From Talaromyces rugulosus (taxonomy: Eukaryota; Ascomycota; Eurotiomycetes; Eurotiales; Trichocomaceae), in the NCBI RefSeq assembly GCF_013368755.1, contig NC_049562.1, forward strand, positions 620,001 to 684,000: a stretch of DNA of 64,000 nt, read 5' to 3'. Position 1 is the stretch's first letter. Every line of letters starts with the position of its first letter. The translations under genes were made by a program, and so were the position numbers. The notes beneath the pieces are model-generated. The model searched no databases and had not been told where the DNA came from. It was given only the letters and a program-made list of their open reading frames with translations. Of the stretch, positions 45,189 through 55,536 are shown piece by piece.

Positions 45189-45380
45189 ATGACAGACCTT
45201 AGTTTGACATTGGCGGAAGTCGCCCAGCTTGTACGCCTCATCATCAGCTTAATCCTTACATGTGTGTTCCTTTCTTATATTTACAAGAACATTGGAACAC
45301 GAGGAGGACGACGTCTTAGGGGCGATAATGAGGAGGAAGATAATGAGAATAAGGTGCTGAGTGATCGACCGGGGAATTAG
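45189..45380 (+). CDS. Small predicted single-span membrane protein, 63 aa
   Basis: Short open frame with an excellent fungal start context (CCAAAATGAC). The protein has one hydrophobic helix (residues about 16-32, VRLIISLILTCVFLSYIY) flanked by an N-terminal amphipathic part and a C-terminal basic then acidic tail (GTRGGRRLRGDNEEEDNEN). The order helix, basic patch, acidic tail suggests an N-out/C-in or tail-type inner-membrane or ER microprotein, but nothing identifies it. It could also be spurious. The AT-rich leader with runs of AAA upstream of ATG is typical of expressed fungal genes. Confidence 0.5.
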   Translation: MTDLSLTLAEVAQLVRLIISLILTCVFLSYIYKNIGTRGGRRLRGDNEEEDNENKVLSDRPGN

Positions 45381-45566
45381 AAGATGTCTTTCTTCAGGAA
45401 TGACTCGCTAAGATTAGACAGTTTGATTTGTCGAATGTTATTTCTATCAAAAAAAAAATGAATTATGAATCATATCATATAACAATGCCTTAATGTACAG
45501 TAAAAATAATAACAAATGAAAGGGAAAAACCAAGGATTCGCTGTTTCGGTGGTCAATGAAAATAGA

Positions 45567-46175
45567 CTACTTCTTCTTCCCCTGGTTTTGCTGCTCTTGC
45601 CCAAAAGAACTAATCAAATCCAATAAATTATCCTCCTCCGCCTGCAATTCGGCCTCGGCTTCAGCCTGCGCTTTTGCAGCTGCTTCTTTTTCTGCTTCTG
45701 TTGGCTGCTTCTTTTCCTTCTGCTGCTGCTGCTGGTCTTGTCCGTCTGCTGTTGTCTCCTTTTTCTCGACTACTTCCTCGGTTTCCTTACTAGCACCAGC
45801 GTTGGCGTCATAGGCGCGACCAAAGCGAGCACGGAAAGCTGCCAGGCGACCAGCCTCGTCTTCTTCCAGATTCACGAGCTTCTGGCTAGTCGGATTCCAG
45901 AGCAAAGAGTTGCGCGTGTCGCGAGTCGAGCGGTAGACGGGGATGGGCGAGGTGGTGCGGTGGAGGTAGGTGCTACCGTCGGAGAGCGTGATCAGCTGCG
46001 TGAATGTGTATGGGCGTTTGGGACGGCGCAGGAGAGTTGCATGGCGGCATTGGTTGCAGATGTATGTCGTCGTGCTCGTGGAAGTGGGAGTGTTGATGCT
46101 TGTTCGGGTGAGGCTGGAGGACAGTGTCGAGGGCGCGGTGCTGGACACACGACGGAGCGATGTGTTGAGCGACAT
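45567..46175 (-). CDS. mrpl36: Mitochondrial large-subunit ribosomal protein bL31m (Mrpl36-like), 202 aa
   Basis: Single-exon mitochondrial ribosomal protein. The N-terminus is Ser/Thr/Arg-rich (mitochondrial presequence), followed by YICNQCRHATLLRRPKRPYTFTQLITLSDGSTYLHRTTSPIPVYRSTRDTRNSLLWNP (the bL31 core: LSDGSTY...DTRNSLLWNP). The C-terminal half is Lys/Glu/Gln-rich and likely a long helix (QQQQQKEKKQPTEAEKEAAAKAQ), an extension typical of fungal versions. It is divergent from the flavin-reductase-like gene, with 340 bases between starts. Start and stop are clear. Identity is good on the core motif. Confidence 0.9.
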   Translation of the reverse strand: MSLNTSLRRVSSTAPSTLSSSLTRTSINTPTSTSTTTYICNQCRHATLLRRPKRPYTFTQLITLSDGSTYLHRTTSPIPVYRSTRDTRNSLLWNPTSQKLVNLEEDEAGRLAAFRARFGRAYDANAGASKETEEVVEKKETTADGQDQQQQQKEKKQPTEAEKEAAAKAQAEAEAELQAEEDNLLDLISSFGQEQQNQGKKK

Positions 46176-46515
46176 TTTTTTTTCTTTTTGGCTTATTTGT
46201 TAAATAACATCCAATTATTAGCGATTGCTCGCCTGCGGAGACTGAATTGAGCTGCCTGCGTTGGTGTTGGTGTTGGTGTCAAAAGAGTGAATTGCTGCGG
46301 AGGTGGAAGAATTTCGCGGAGATCGTAAAAGTTTAAGCTTCGCCTTATGTAATCCGATCAGGTCCGCGGAGCCAATTTTACGAAGTAACTATCCAATAAT
46401 TAATTCTCATGCGACCAAGGATGAAACCCAAATCCAGTTAAACAAACACATGCAACAGAGCTGCCTTGGGGATAATTTCCAACGTCTTGAAATCTTGAAA
46501 ACCCCGCGGCATGCC
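46176..46515. promoter_or_regulatory. Bidirectional promoter, bL31m / flavin reductase-like
   Basis: 340-base region between two divergent starts that both encode probable mitochondrial proteins. A GTTGGTGTTGGTGTTGGTGTC repeat lies at about 46260-46280. No named motif is recognised. Confidence 0.4.
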
Positions 46516-47462
46516 ATGAAGCTCCTCGCATCGGTGCGGTCGTCTGCGCTGCAGAGACCGAGCATCATCGCATATACGCCTTTTCGTGAGTTGCGACCTT
46601 TTATATACCTCTGTATATATGCTATGTGTATAGGTCTGACTATATTTTCTATGTAGATATTCCATTGACCTGCCACTGCTCATCGCCGGCCCAAGGTCAT
46701 TCACAATTATCTCCCTCCTCGTCATCGTCATCATCATCACCGTCACCATCATGCTCTCAATCAAAACGACGCTTTTCAACAATAAACAGCATTTTAAATA
46801 ACTCTCCAAAACCCTCCTCCCCTCCACCAGAACCATCACTGTCACGCGACGTTCGTCTTTTAATGCGCCGTGTCCCACACCCAGTTGCCATCATCACTAC
46901 CACCTCTGCAGATTCAACCTCAAATCCAAATCCAAACTCTACCCCACGAGGAATGACAGTATCCTCATTCAACACCGTGACTCTACACCCAAAACCCGTT
47001 ATATCATTCAACGTGCACCACCCTTCCGAAACACTACTCGCGCTACAATCCTCATCCCGGTTTCTGGTGCATTTGCTCGCTCCCGGTGCGGCCGCGGCTC
47101 GGTTGGCCAGGGATTTTGCAAGGGGGAATGAGAATTTGGAGTTGGGAGATTTTGAATGGGATTGTTACAAAATTTTGCCACGGTTAAGGAGGAGGAGGAA
47201 GCGGCAGCAGCATTCATCACAAGGGAAGGAAAAAGATGAAGAAAAAGAAGAAGACTTTAGTTTTGTCCTCGAGTGCCAATATCTTCCGGACAAGACGATA
47301 CAGGTCTACGACCATATGATTGTCTTGGGCACGGTAGAAAAAGTGCTCTCTGCTTCTCCCCGTTCATCGACAGACATAGACACAAAAAACCACAAGAGGC
47401 ATGATTTCTGCTTGACGTATGCTGATACCCGGTTCTGGAAAATGGGCGAGCAGGTTGAATGA
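46516..47462 (+). CDS. Flavin-reductase-like, FMN-binding protein, probably mitochondrial, 2 exons, 291 aa
   Basis: Exons are 46516-46585 and 46657-47462, joined in phase (TPF then HIPLTCH). The N-terminus (MKLLASVRSSALQRPS) is basic and amphipathic, consistent with import. After a Ser/Pro-rich stretch the conserved domain reads RDVRLLMRRVPHPVAIITTT, PRGMTVSSFNTVTLHPKPVISFNVHHPSETL, SRFLVHLLAPG, FSFVLECQYLPDKTIQVYDHMIVLGTVEKV and LTYADTRFW, matching the flavin reductase-like (FMN-binding split barrel) family. A Lys/Arg/Glu-rich insertion (RRRRKRQQHSSQGKEKDEEKEED) interrupts the domain. The enzyme probably transfers electrons from NAD(P)H to flavin; substrate unknown. Confidence 0.88.
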
Positions 47463-47856
47463 TAGACACTGTACACTACATAAATTAGATCTTGAATAGT
47501 ATAAATAACACTTCACGCATGTTTTAAATGTTTAAATGTTTACTATGTTACATGTATAAAAGCTACAGAATCATCAAAGGTAGAATTCTTTTGGGTCAGC
47601 TCCGACTCCCACCAATATAGTATCTAGCCAAATCAAGTATCTATTCTATTTCACACGCAGCTCGGTCCATTCCATGCCCAACAATCTCTAAACAATTGAC
47701 AGAAAGATCGCAAGGATGGAAATGACCCGGTCAGATACCCCTATGCAAATCGACAAGACGAAACCGGCTTGAGTCGGACGACGACGGCAAAGTGAAGTGA
47801 AGCGCAGAAGAAAACCCGAGAATGAACAAGTCGATAAGAACCACTTTGAACAGAAC
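47463..47856. terminator. Convergent 3' region, flavin reductase / acrB
   Basis: AT-rich convergent 3' flanks. No gene is seen. Confidence 0.35.
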
Positions 47857-50800
47857 CTACAGCCCTTCGGCGCGAGTAGACCGAGGACTACCGCTTCCAC
47901 TGCCACTACCACTACCACCGCTGCTGCCACCACTGCCGCGGCTTCCAGCTCGGGTGAAGTGGCTACCAATGGCACCATAGGTAGGACTAGCATACCCTTT
48001 GCCATCGGAGCCCGAGTCGCGCCGCTCAACAGGATCCGGCAGAAATCGGTTCAGGTCGAAATCGTAGTCGGCGTACAGACTGCTCCGCGCTGAACGGTTA
48101 GAGGATGAGCGATCACGGTAACCAAAGTCACGTCCTCCCAAGTAGTTTGCCACGTTGAGACGCGGAGAAGCCTGGTATCCAACGGGGTTCTGAAGCGTGG
48201 ACTGCAAGGGGCTCGCAGTCTGGGATGTCATGCCATTGTTGGCAGAGGATGCGCTTTGGTGAGGACTGGATCTCAGGGTTGAGAACCCCGCACCCAAGAT
48301 CGACCGACTGTTGGCAGGAGTGATGGTCAGGTTGTTGACATTATTGGTACTTTCCGATTCCTCAGACAGAAGGTGGGTGCCAGGCAGAGTTCCTTCAGGA
48401 GTCAAAGGTCCCGTTTCTACGAGCATCTGCTGCTGCTGTTGCTGGATAGCCTGCTCGATCGCCGAAGCTTGCTGCCACAATTGGTTGGTGCGCAACTGGT
48501 AATCCTGGATAGCGCGGCTAATGCTAGTAAGCTGCTCGTTGAAATTGGCCTCGATTTTAGCCTGATCTTGTTCTCTGGCAAATTGCTCGGCTGCGCGACG
48601 CTCGCGCTCGTTGAGACCTTGGGCGTTGGCGGAGATGATTCGTTCATACTGTTCATTGAGACGAGCCTTGCGGCCTTGGAGACGTTCGCGTTTTTGTACG
48701 GCTGCATTGAAATCCGATTCAAGAGAAGCGAGGTCACGGGCGACTGTCGTACGTGCTTCCAACACCTCTTGCTTGGCAGTATTCAGCGATTCCAATTCAC
48801 GTTCAAACTCGGTCTTTTGCGCTGTCCACGCCGCCATTTCTTCCTCGGGGATACTTTCCATTGTATCAAGTTGGGTCTCCAACGCCGCCGTTGCTTCCTC
48901 TGTTTGACGAATGTTGCGTTCCAGCTGCAAAGACCGCTGCTTTTGTCGGTTCTCATCATTGCCGCTGCTTAGCCGGTGATTGAAATTGTCGAGTTCCTTC
49001 CTAATGCGAGAAATAAGAATTTTGTGGTCATTTTTGGCCTTCTTCAAGCGAGATCGCTTTTCATTGAGTTTCGATTCCGCGTTGATGATTGAGTTTCGAA
49101 GCGTGGTTGTCGGGGACGATGGCCGGTGGAACGGACGAGGCGGGGTTGGCATAGTCGTGACAGCGCTTTGGTCTGCATCGGGTGCTGCCGGGGTCTTGAC
49201 GCTCATGGATCCGATTTCCTCGTCGGTGTCGCTGCGTACAAAAGAACAGGTGTAGGCGCAGTTCGGGGCTAAACCAGAGATCTCTCCCCTCCACTGCACA
49301 GCGCTGGCCCCCTTGGGGCCATCGCAGACCTTGGTGATATTCGCAGTAGCCCAGAGCGCTCCATTGACGCAGACGTAGAAAGGTTCCACTTCGTTATTCT
49401 CCAAACGCCCATCTTCACAAACGGTCGCGGCGGTTGCCTCATCTCCGACTGCAAAATCGCCAGCTGCAAACTTGATTGTCGAGCTGTCCACATTAGTAAC
49501 CCAAATCAATCCATCATCTAGCGTGATTCCTTGGAGGTCATCTTCGGTCATCGGAAGACCACGGGTGGTCTTGGAAACGGCCCTAGAATGTTCATACTCT
49601 CTCATGACAGTAACTTTTGTACTGGCCAAAGCGGCCCAAAAGGGCTGCCGGCTTCGCACCTGGTTCGCTTGTCTTCTTCGTTTTTTAGCGCTGTGCAGAC
49701 GGTCTCTGCTCTCCTTCAGGGCCGAAGGGCCAATCAGGGGGCCGTCGGTACCCAGTAAAGAGGGCACACTTGCTGTTGATTCAAACGCCGAATCTATTTG
49801 CGTCTGGGAGCCGGCGGATGCTTCGGCATCCACCCGTTTCCCGGACCGAGACGGTTGAGGCGAGCGATTTCGGGCCATGGAACGTCTGGCCATGGCGGTT
49901 CCTGCTTGCGCCAGAATATGAATTGCAAGAAGACTTCGAAGCCAACTGGGAGACGATTGCGGCTCCGTCCGGCGGAATTCTTGCGGAAGGAAATGAGACC
50001 ACCGAGATAGGATATCCGGGCTGATCAGTTTGGCGGCAATCAGGTGGCCAAAAACAAAGTCTTGGACACCTTTACTCCGTACTATATGCAACAAAAGAAC
50101 AGTTCCCACACACATGGTATTGACACCTCCATTCTTGCCGGAGCCACCACCACCGAGGGTAATGGCGACTTGCACATGCGCCAAATCCAGGGCGAAATTT
50201 TGAGCCCAGGTCCACATAAAAAGACCCCAAAGCAACAGACAGAAACCATCCATGGCAATCATCGTTCCGAACGAGGGCGTTCCGGCGGGACCCTGAAAGA
50301 TATCAAAGTTTGAGGTGAAAGAAGATCCGGAACCACCGCCGGGAGGCATAAAGGTCAAAGAGGCGAACAAGAATTGGACCAGAGTGAGCACGATCGGAGG
50401 GAGTTGAAGCAGGAAAATCAGAATGGCGATGGTGTCGTAAATGGGACAAGACCTAAGGATGGTCGACGCCAGGGTGAAAGGGTTTACAGACGAAGTCTGT
50501 CGCTTGCTGTTGGTGCAGACGGAGATTTTCGACTGGGTGCCGTCTCCCCCGACGACGCCGTTGGTGCGTCCATATGCCATCTCGCCATTCGCTTTGTATC
50601 CGGTGCCGTTGGTGTACGTGGTGTCGACGTTGTCAGTCTTGGATCCATCAGCCGCACCATTTGCTGCCTTGGCCGTGGTCACTGCCGGGGAGTCGGAGGA
50701 CTGGCGGAGATCGGTTTGCGAGACAGAATTCGATGAGGCGCCACTGCTAGCATTCCCATTCAAATTTCCAGAAGACTTTTGCTTGTTCAGACGTTTGCCA

Positions 50801-50874
50801 TTGGCCGCGGTGCCGTTTTCACTCCGGGTGCTGTTCTGATGACCTCTCCTAGCTGCAGCCACTGAGCGTGTCAT
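47857..50874 (-). CDS. acrB: AcrB-like ubiquitination-network membrane protein, single exon, 1005 aa
   Basis: Resembles Aspergillus AcrB, a membrane protein with a coiled coil linked to the deubiquitinase network of carbon catabolite repression and to acriflavine resistance. The start (ATG 50874, [15 protein letters not shown]) is chosen because the in-frame extension upstream begins with TTG. Layout: a polar N-terminus with [11 protein letters not shown], hydrophobic segments near residues 135-260 ([37 protein letters not shown] and [29 protein letters not shown]), a cytosolic middle, and a long coiled coil ([28 protein letters not shown] onward) rich in Glu and Gln. The C-terminus is Gly/Ser-rich. 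The role in regulation here is from family knowledge, not from the sequence. Confidence 0.82.
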   Translation of the reverse strand: MTRSVAAARRGHQNSTRSENGTAANGKRLNKQKSSGNLNGNASSGASSNSVSQTDLRQSSDSPAVTTAKAANGAADGSKTDNVDTTYTNGTGYKANGEMAYGRTNGVVGGDGTQSKISVCTNSKRQTSSVNPFTLASTILRSCPIYDTIAILIFLLQLPPIVLTLVQFLFASLTFMPPGGGSGSSFTSNFDIFQGPAGTPSFGTMIAMDGFCLLLWGLFMWTWAQNFALDLAHVQVAITLGGGGSGKNGGVNTMCVGTVLLLHIVRSKGVQDFVFGHLIAAKLISPDILSRWSHFLPQEFRRTEPQSSPSWLRSLLAIHILAQAGTAMARRSMARNRSPQPSRSGKRVDAEASAGSQTQIDSAFESTASVPSLLGTDGPLIGPSALKESRDRLHSAKKRRRQANQVRSRQPFWAALASTKVTVMREYEHSRAVSKTTRGLPMTEDDLQGITLDDGLIWVTNVDSSTIKFAAGDFAVGDEATAATVCEDGRLENNEVEPFYVCVNGALWATANITKVCDGPKGASAVQWRGEISGLAPNCAYTCSFVRSDTDEEIGSMSVKTPAAPDADQSAVTTMPTPPRPFHRPSSPTTTLRNSIINAESKLNEKRSRLKKAKNDHKILISRIRKELDNFNHRLSSGNDENRQKQRSLQLERNIRQTEEATAALETQLDTMESIPEEEMAAWTAQKTEFERELESLNTAKQEVLEARTTVARDLASLESDFNAAVQKRERLQGRKARLNEQYERIISANAQGLNERERRAAEQFAREQDQAKIEANFNEQLTSISRAIQDYQLRTNQLWQQASAIEQAIQQQQQQMLVETGPLTPEGTLPGTHLLSEESESTNNVNNLTITPANSRSILGAGFSTLRSSPHQSASSANNGMTSQTASPLQSTLQNPVGYQASPRLNVANYLGGRDFGYRDRSSSNRSARSSLYADYDFDLNRFLPDPVERRDSGSDGKGYASPTYGAIGSHFTRAGSRGSGGSSGGSGSGSGSGSPRSTRAEGL

Positions 50875-53680
50875 GGACAAGGAGAGACGTTCAAAGGCCC
50901 AGTTCCGAGTCCGCTTGGCAGGATGAAGCCAAGGACTTGGGACCAGGCGTTGATTTGCACGGCGACGATGAAGGGCGAACGCGCAATCCGAGGCCGAAGG
51001 GGAGGGAAGGGGGTGAGGTTTAAGGAGCGAGTTTTGAATTGGCAAGGGCGCTAATCAGGACGGACTAAACGAAGACGACCAATCTGCCGAGGCCCGTTAG
51101 GTTAGCTGTTGGAAGCGATGGCAAGGGTCAGAAAATCCAACAAACCAAGGGAGCGAATGTGCGGAAGAAGTTCGACAGGGCGCCGCGGGGAGGGGCGGGG
51201 ACGATGGCGAGGCCACGCGGCGGTATATTGGGAAGAGCAAAAATAATACAAGAGAGAATGGCCACAGACCAAGAGGGGGGGGGAGGGGGGGAGGAGAGGT
51301 GATGGGTGTGGATGGAGGAGAAGAGGTGGTGGTGGTGGTTGGCAGATCGGACAGGGCAGAAAAGAGGCAATCGGGAGACAGAGGATTTTCGGGTTTGCTA
51401 GTAATGCTGAGCCTGGGTTGCTAGGCTGGGCCGGGCTGGCCTTGGCGCTGGCCGGAGCGAAAGGGCCAAATGTGGAAATGGCAATACGCACTAGCGCCCA
51501 ATGCGGTAACCGCTGTCGATCGCCCGCCGGGGCTGATCCAGCTCGGCGGTTTGCAAATACGTGCAATTTACGGTATTTTACTGGCATTATTACATTTAAC
51601 AGCATGTCAGCGCAGCTGACACTGGCACTGTCTAAAAATAATAATAACAACAACAACAACAACACACACACACACTCCGTATAGAGAGTAATACCCACCA
51701 AATGACAAGGGAGCCAACTGCGACGCCTCGTTTCACATTCTCCGGGTTAGTGTCTGCCGCGGAAACAAAACGTGTCACAATCAGAGGTTGCCTGCCGCTT
51801 AGCTGGTCAATCAGCGCTACTGCTAGTCATTAGCTGTTTTTACTATTGTTTGTGTCGATTCTAGAAGTTGCCATTGATATTAAGCTTTTGGCTTGCGATC
51901 GAAATAGCACCCAGTACGTACATTACGTATGTAATAATCGGTACGAGCGGCTTCACTCACAGGCGCGGAAACCAGTCCGGCTTCGTCACATGTATGACCC
52001 TGGAATATTAATACTCGGCACTATTCTTCATGCCCCATATTTGCTAAAACTCCCCAGAAAAAAAGAGTCAGCAATGTTTCCATATTATTCTATTATACTC
52101 TGTAACTCTCTATACTATGTGCAAGTGTTTATTCTTTTTTTTAATGTAGTATTATTACGTATAATTCTTCACATGACAAAGAGGCTGATAAATTCGAAAA
52201 TTTCAACGAAACCGCTTCTCGGTTTTACTCCTCCGTACTTACGGCTGGAGCTAGCTGAAGACGGTAAAGAGCGGATCTGCAAAAACCCGATCATGAACCA
52301 GATGAAAGAACGAGACGATGATAATAATAAATCCAAAGCTTGGGCCTTTTATTCGCCACACTCAACCTTCTTTTCCATGGGTCCCTTTCCCCAAGAAATA
52401 TGGTTCTCTCTCTCTCGTGCTTGGTTGATAGTATTTATAGTAGTAGTATTTGTATGGTATAATCTCAAAGTGGGGGGGGAGTGTTCAAAATTGGATGAAG
52501 AAAAAAAGAGGACCATTTTTAGCTCAAAATACAGAGGAAAATAATTCGTCCAATCGTCCCCAACTAACTCCACGTGATGCTGAGAGCCTGAGAAGGGGAA
52601 AAAAAAGTTGGCTGTCATCGGCATAATTATTCCATGCCTAAAAAAAAGGCCCCCCACCATCTCATAGTCTTCGTCACACTACGACTTTGTTAGTACGTAC
52701 TACGATGTGTGCCGATCAACAGCCGGCATTGAACATTCCAACTCAAAATTTGAGAATACTACTAAACACGCGAGCAACGATGGCTTCAAGACGCGAGGGA
52801 GGGCATTGAAAAATAAATCCGCGTAATGTCGCAGTACACACCGCTTTTCTCTAGATCTTCTGTCATTGTCAATCTCCAAAAAAAAAAAAAAAAAAACTCC
52901 TCGTCACGAAATTTGTCTGGGGTTGACAACAGTTCAATTGACTGTTTGCAGATCCCCCTCGTCTGCATGTCTAGGCCAACCACGGTTTCCCATGTCTCCC
53001 CATCGCGGTGTGCTTGCTCCGTTGCCAAGTGGTAAAAAGCCGTCGCAGCAATGATGCAGCGTCAGCGCACAGAATACTAAACAGAGCTGAGCCGTGTCTG
53101 CGACAAATCACAGTAAAACTAGACAGGTGTGATCATGCAACAACCTGCATGTATTTGTCCCCAGATTTGTGATTTTCAAAATAAAAGAGGAAAAAACGGC
53201 TGATCTGTTTGTTTTTTTTTTTAGGCAATAACTTTTTAATTGGCTCGTACACTGGGTGATTTACAACATGGAGAACAACTCACCCCGCATCAAGACTGTG
53301 CTGGATTCAACCGGATTTAAAGCTTGCTCAAATCCGCTCGTGGTGTCTTACCTGGCTACTCAATTTTGGGTGTAACAAGAATGATATTCACTTGGTCACT
53401 TGACCGTCTGTAGCACGACTCTGTGGCTATATTTATAATTGATCTGGTTTGAACGCCATGTGTAATAATCATATATTACTAAGTAGCAAATATATGCGAG
53501 GGAGGACAGTGCAGTTGAAATCTGCCACCATATTTATTCATTTCAATTGATGTGGGTTTGGAAGATCTGGGTGAGAACAGGTCGGATTCTATAATAAATC
53601 GATAGAGACAACAAACTCGCTCCTATGCAACAAAGAAAAAAACATGCACTCTCTTGCGAGAGTGCAAAAAGAGATGGAAG
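50875..53680. other. Long gene-free stretch upstream of acrB
   Basis: About 2.8 kb. The part next to acrB is G/A-rich on the plus strand (G runs at about 51275-51300), as expected of a long pyrimidine-rich leader on the minus strand. No protein or RNA gene is recognised. The sequence around 52480-52560 is AT-rich with no known element. It may hold a long 5' UTR, upstream ORFs or a non-coding RNA, none of which can be shown from sequence alone. Confidence 0.35.
51636..51675. repeat. Compound microsatellite (AAT/AAC then CA)
   Basis: AATAATAATAACAACAACAACAACAACACACACACACAC-type compound simple repeat, upstream of acrB. Such runs vary between strains. Confidence 0.9.
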
Positions 53681-53789
53681 CGTCCCCAGGCAGGATCGAA
53701 CTGCCGACCTTCTGATAGTTGCCTTGCCATTTCCCGGAGGAGTTAGCGTTTTAACAGTCAGATGTTATAAACCTCTAAACTATGGAGAC
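53681..53789 (-). tRNA. tRNA-Asn (GTT), intron 35 nt
   Basis: Minus-strand tRNA with a 7-bp acceptor stem (GTCTCCA with TGGGGAC), a T-arm GGCAG TTCGATC CTGCC, and anticodon stem TCTGA/TCAGA whose loop CTGTTA-A holds anticodon GTT. The sequence from 53717 to 53751 is an intron after the base 3' to the anticodon, as usual for nuclear tRNAs. Its D-loop carries one more T than the copy 95 bases away (GGTTTATAAC versus GGTTATAAC). Discriminator G. Confidence 0.9.
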
Positions 53790-53884
53790 TTGCCGATGCT
53801 GCCCCAACTTTGCCTATAATAGAAACTAACTAGTATTTGAGCGAAAAGTAAAAGAAAAATGCTGAAAAAGGTAGCAAAAATATG

Positions 53885-53998
53885 CGTCCCCAGGCAGGAT
53901 CGAACTGCCGACCTTCTGATAGTTAGACTGTTACTGTTTCCTCGAAAGGAAGCAGGATTTTTAACAGTCAGATGTTATAACCTCTAAACTATGGAGAC
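53885..53998 (-). tRNA. tRNA-Asn (GTT), intron 41 nt
   Basis: Second copy in the same orientation. The mature part is 73 nt and identical to the first copy except for the missing T in the D-loop. The intron (53921-53961) is unrelated in sequence and length (41 versus 35 nt). Same acceptor stem, T-arm and anticodon loop. The pair is a tandem duplication with diverged introns. Confidence 0.92.
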
Positions 53999-54638
53999 GT
54001 TATGACTTTTCGGCTGCGTTTTTGACTCATAGGGCGGATATTGGGATTAATTGTCCGAAATCACATCATTCGCTCGCAAGCTTCAGCGCTTCAAAGTATT
54101 TTGTCTTGTCTGTAACAAAGGCGATGTTACTGGTGTTTGCAGCTTCTGTCTCTGTTTTTCATGTGTTTGGCGTCATTTTGGTTCGGAAATGGGCGCATTA
54201 AACAACATTGAGTTGTGATCAATTGATGAGATGAAATTCGGCCATCCCGAACTAGCTCTATATATATAGTTATGCATCCAAAGTTTCATCCCAACCTAGA
54301 CACATCAACAAAAACAGACAAATATTTAACAACACACAAGTTGCTCCAACCCAGACTAAACACATAGCAAGAAAATTGCTCCTCTAGATAAACTCACCAT
54401 TGACCTTGAATATCACAATAAGAAAACAACCTCTCATCGTGACAGGTGGGGCTGAGCGTGCTTATAAATTACGATCCCCCCGGAGACATGTCCGGACTCC
54501 GCGAAGTCGATGATAACTATTGAAAGGAACAGAATTAATTGATGCTAACAATCAAATGATAAATACGACAGCAAAATCTCCCTGATCCCACCTACTAACA
54601 CCTTCTTGAACGGTTTTCCTTGTCCCTTCCCCGGAAAG
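53999..54638. other. Intergenic region upstream of racemase-like gene
   Basis: AT-rich, with a CTCTATATATATAG element at about 54256-54269. No gene is seen. Confidence 0.35.
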
Positions 54639-55382
54639 ATGACGAAACCCAAAACCCTCTTGCTTCTGGGAGGCATGACCCCGGATGTCACAGCTCTGTA
54701 TTACAACACCATCAACAGCGTCGTGCGCAGTCACCTGGGCGGTCGTTCCTCTGCTCCACTATACCTGTACAATGCAGATCTGGAAACAATGATCCAATAT
54801 GCATCGCGCAAAGATTGGGCAAGTTTTGCCTCGGTCTACAAAGATCCGATCAATGCGCTGAGTCATAGGATTGATGGCGTTGTTGTATGTGCCATACTCG
54901 CACACAAAGTTTCGAAACAACTGTCCGCCGACTCCAGCGTGCCTCTTCTTCACATTGCTGATTGCGTGTCGACGCATCTCAAGGCAATGTATCCGCACAT
55001 CAAGCGTGTAGGTCTTCTGGGACCAAAGGCTACGATGGTAGACGCCGAAGACGCGGACTTTTTCGTTGGACGGTTGCAGAGCCCTCAGCATGGATTTTCC
55101 GTGCTGATCCCACAGGGTGACGAGCACATTCGCGAAGTGGATAGAGGAATGATTGAAGAAGTCGCAAAGGGGCGGGCATCGGTGACAGAGTCAACAAAAG
55201 CCATGTTTGTCTCGGAAGCACGCGCACTGGTGGATCGTGGAGCGCAAGCTATCATACTGGGGAGCACCGATCTGGGGTTTGTCTTTCAGCAAGAGTCTCT
55301 TCCGGCAGGGATTCCCTTGATCGAGCCCGCGGAAATCCATGCGAAACAGGTTGCACTTTGGGCACTGAACCAATCTAGCTAG
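54639..55382 (+). CDS. Aspartate/glutamate-racemase-family protein with altered cysteines, 247 aa
   Basis: Single-exon member of the Asp/Glu racemase superfamily (N-terminus KTLLLLGGMTPDVTALYYNTIN). Family enzymes use two cysteines as acid/base pair, in PCNTAH-like and LGCTE-like motifs. Here the first motif reads VCAILAHK (Cys kept, Asn-Thr replaced by Ile-Leu) and the second reads ILGSTDLGFV (Cys replaced by Ser). Length and core fold otherwise match. Such changes could abolish racemisation or shift the enzyme toward isomerase/decarboxylase chemistry. The chosen start, ATG 54639, precedes the usual GGM strand directly. Physiological role unknown. Confidence 0.85.
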   Translation: MTKPKTLLLLGGMTPDVTALYYNTINSVVRSHLGGRSSAPLYLYNADLETMIQYASRKDWASFASVYKDPINALSHRIDGVVVCAILAHKVSKQLSADSSVPLLHIADCVSTHLKAMYPHIKRVGLLGPKATMVDAEDADFFVGRLQSPQHGFSVLIPQGDEHIREVDRGMIEEVAKGRASVTESTKAMFVSEARALVDRGAQAIILGSTDLGFVFQQESLPAGIPLIEPAEIHAKQVALWALNQSS

Positions 55383-55536
55383 GCGAGTTACTTGGGCTAA
55401 CGTTGTCCTCTTCGCTTAAAGTGATAGATAAACCAGCGAAGCTTGTATATAGTCATTAAAACGTAACCATACCTAACGCTATATGTCCGTCAAATGGTCG
55501 CTGTTCACATGTTTGGTATATATATGGGCATTTAAT

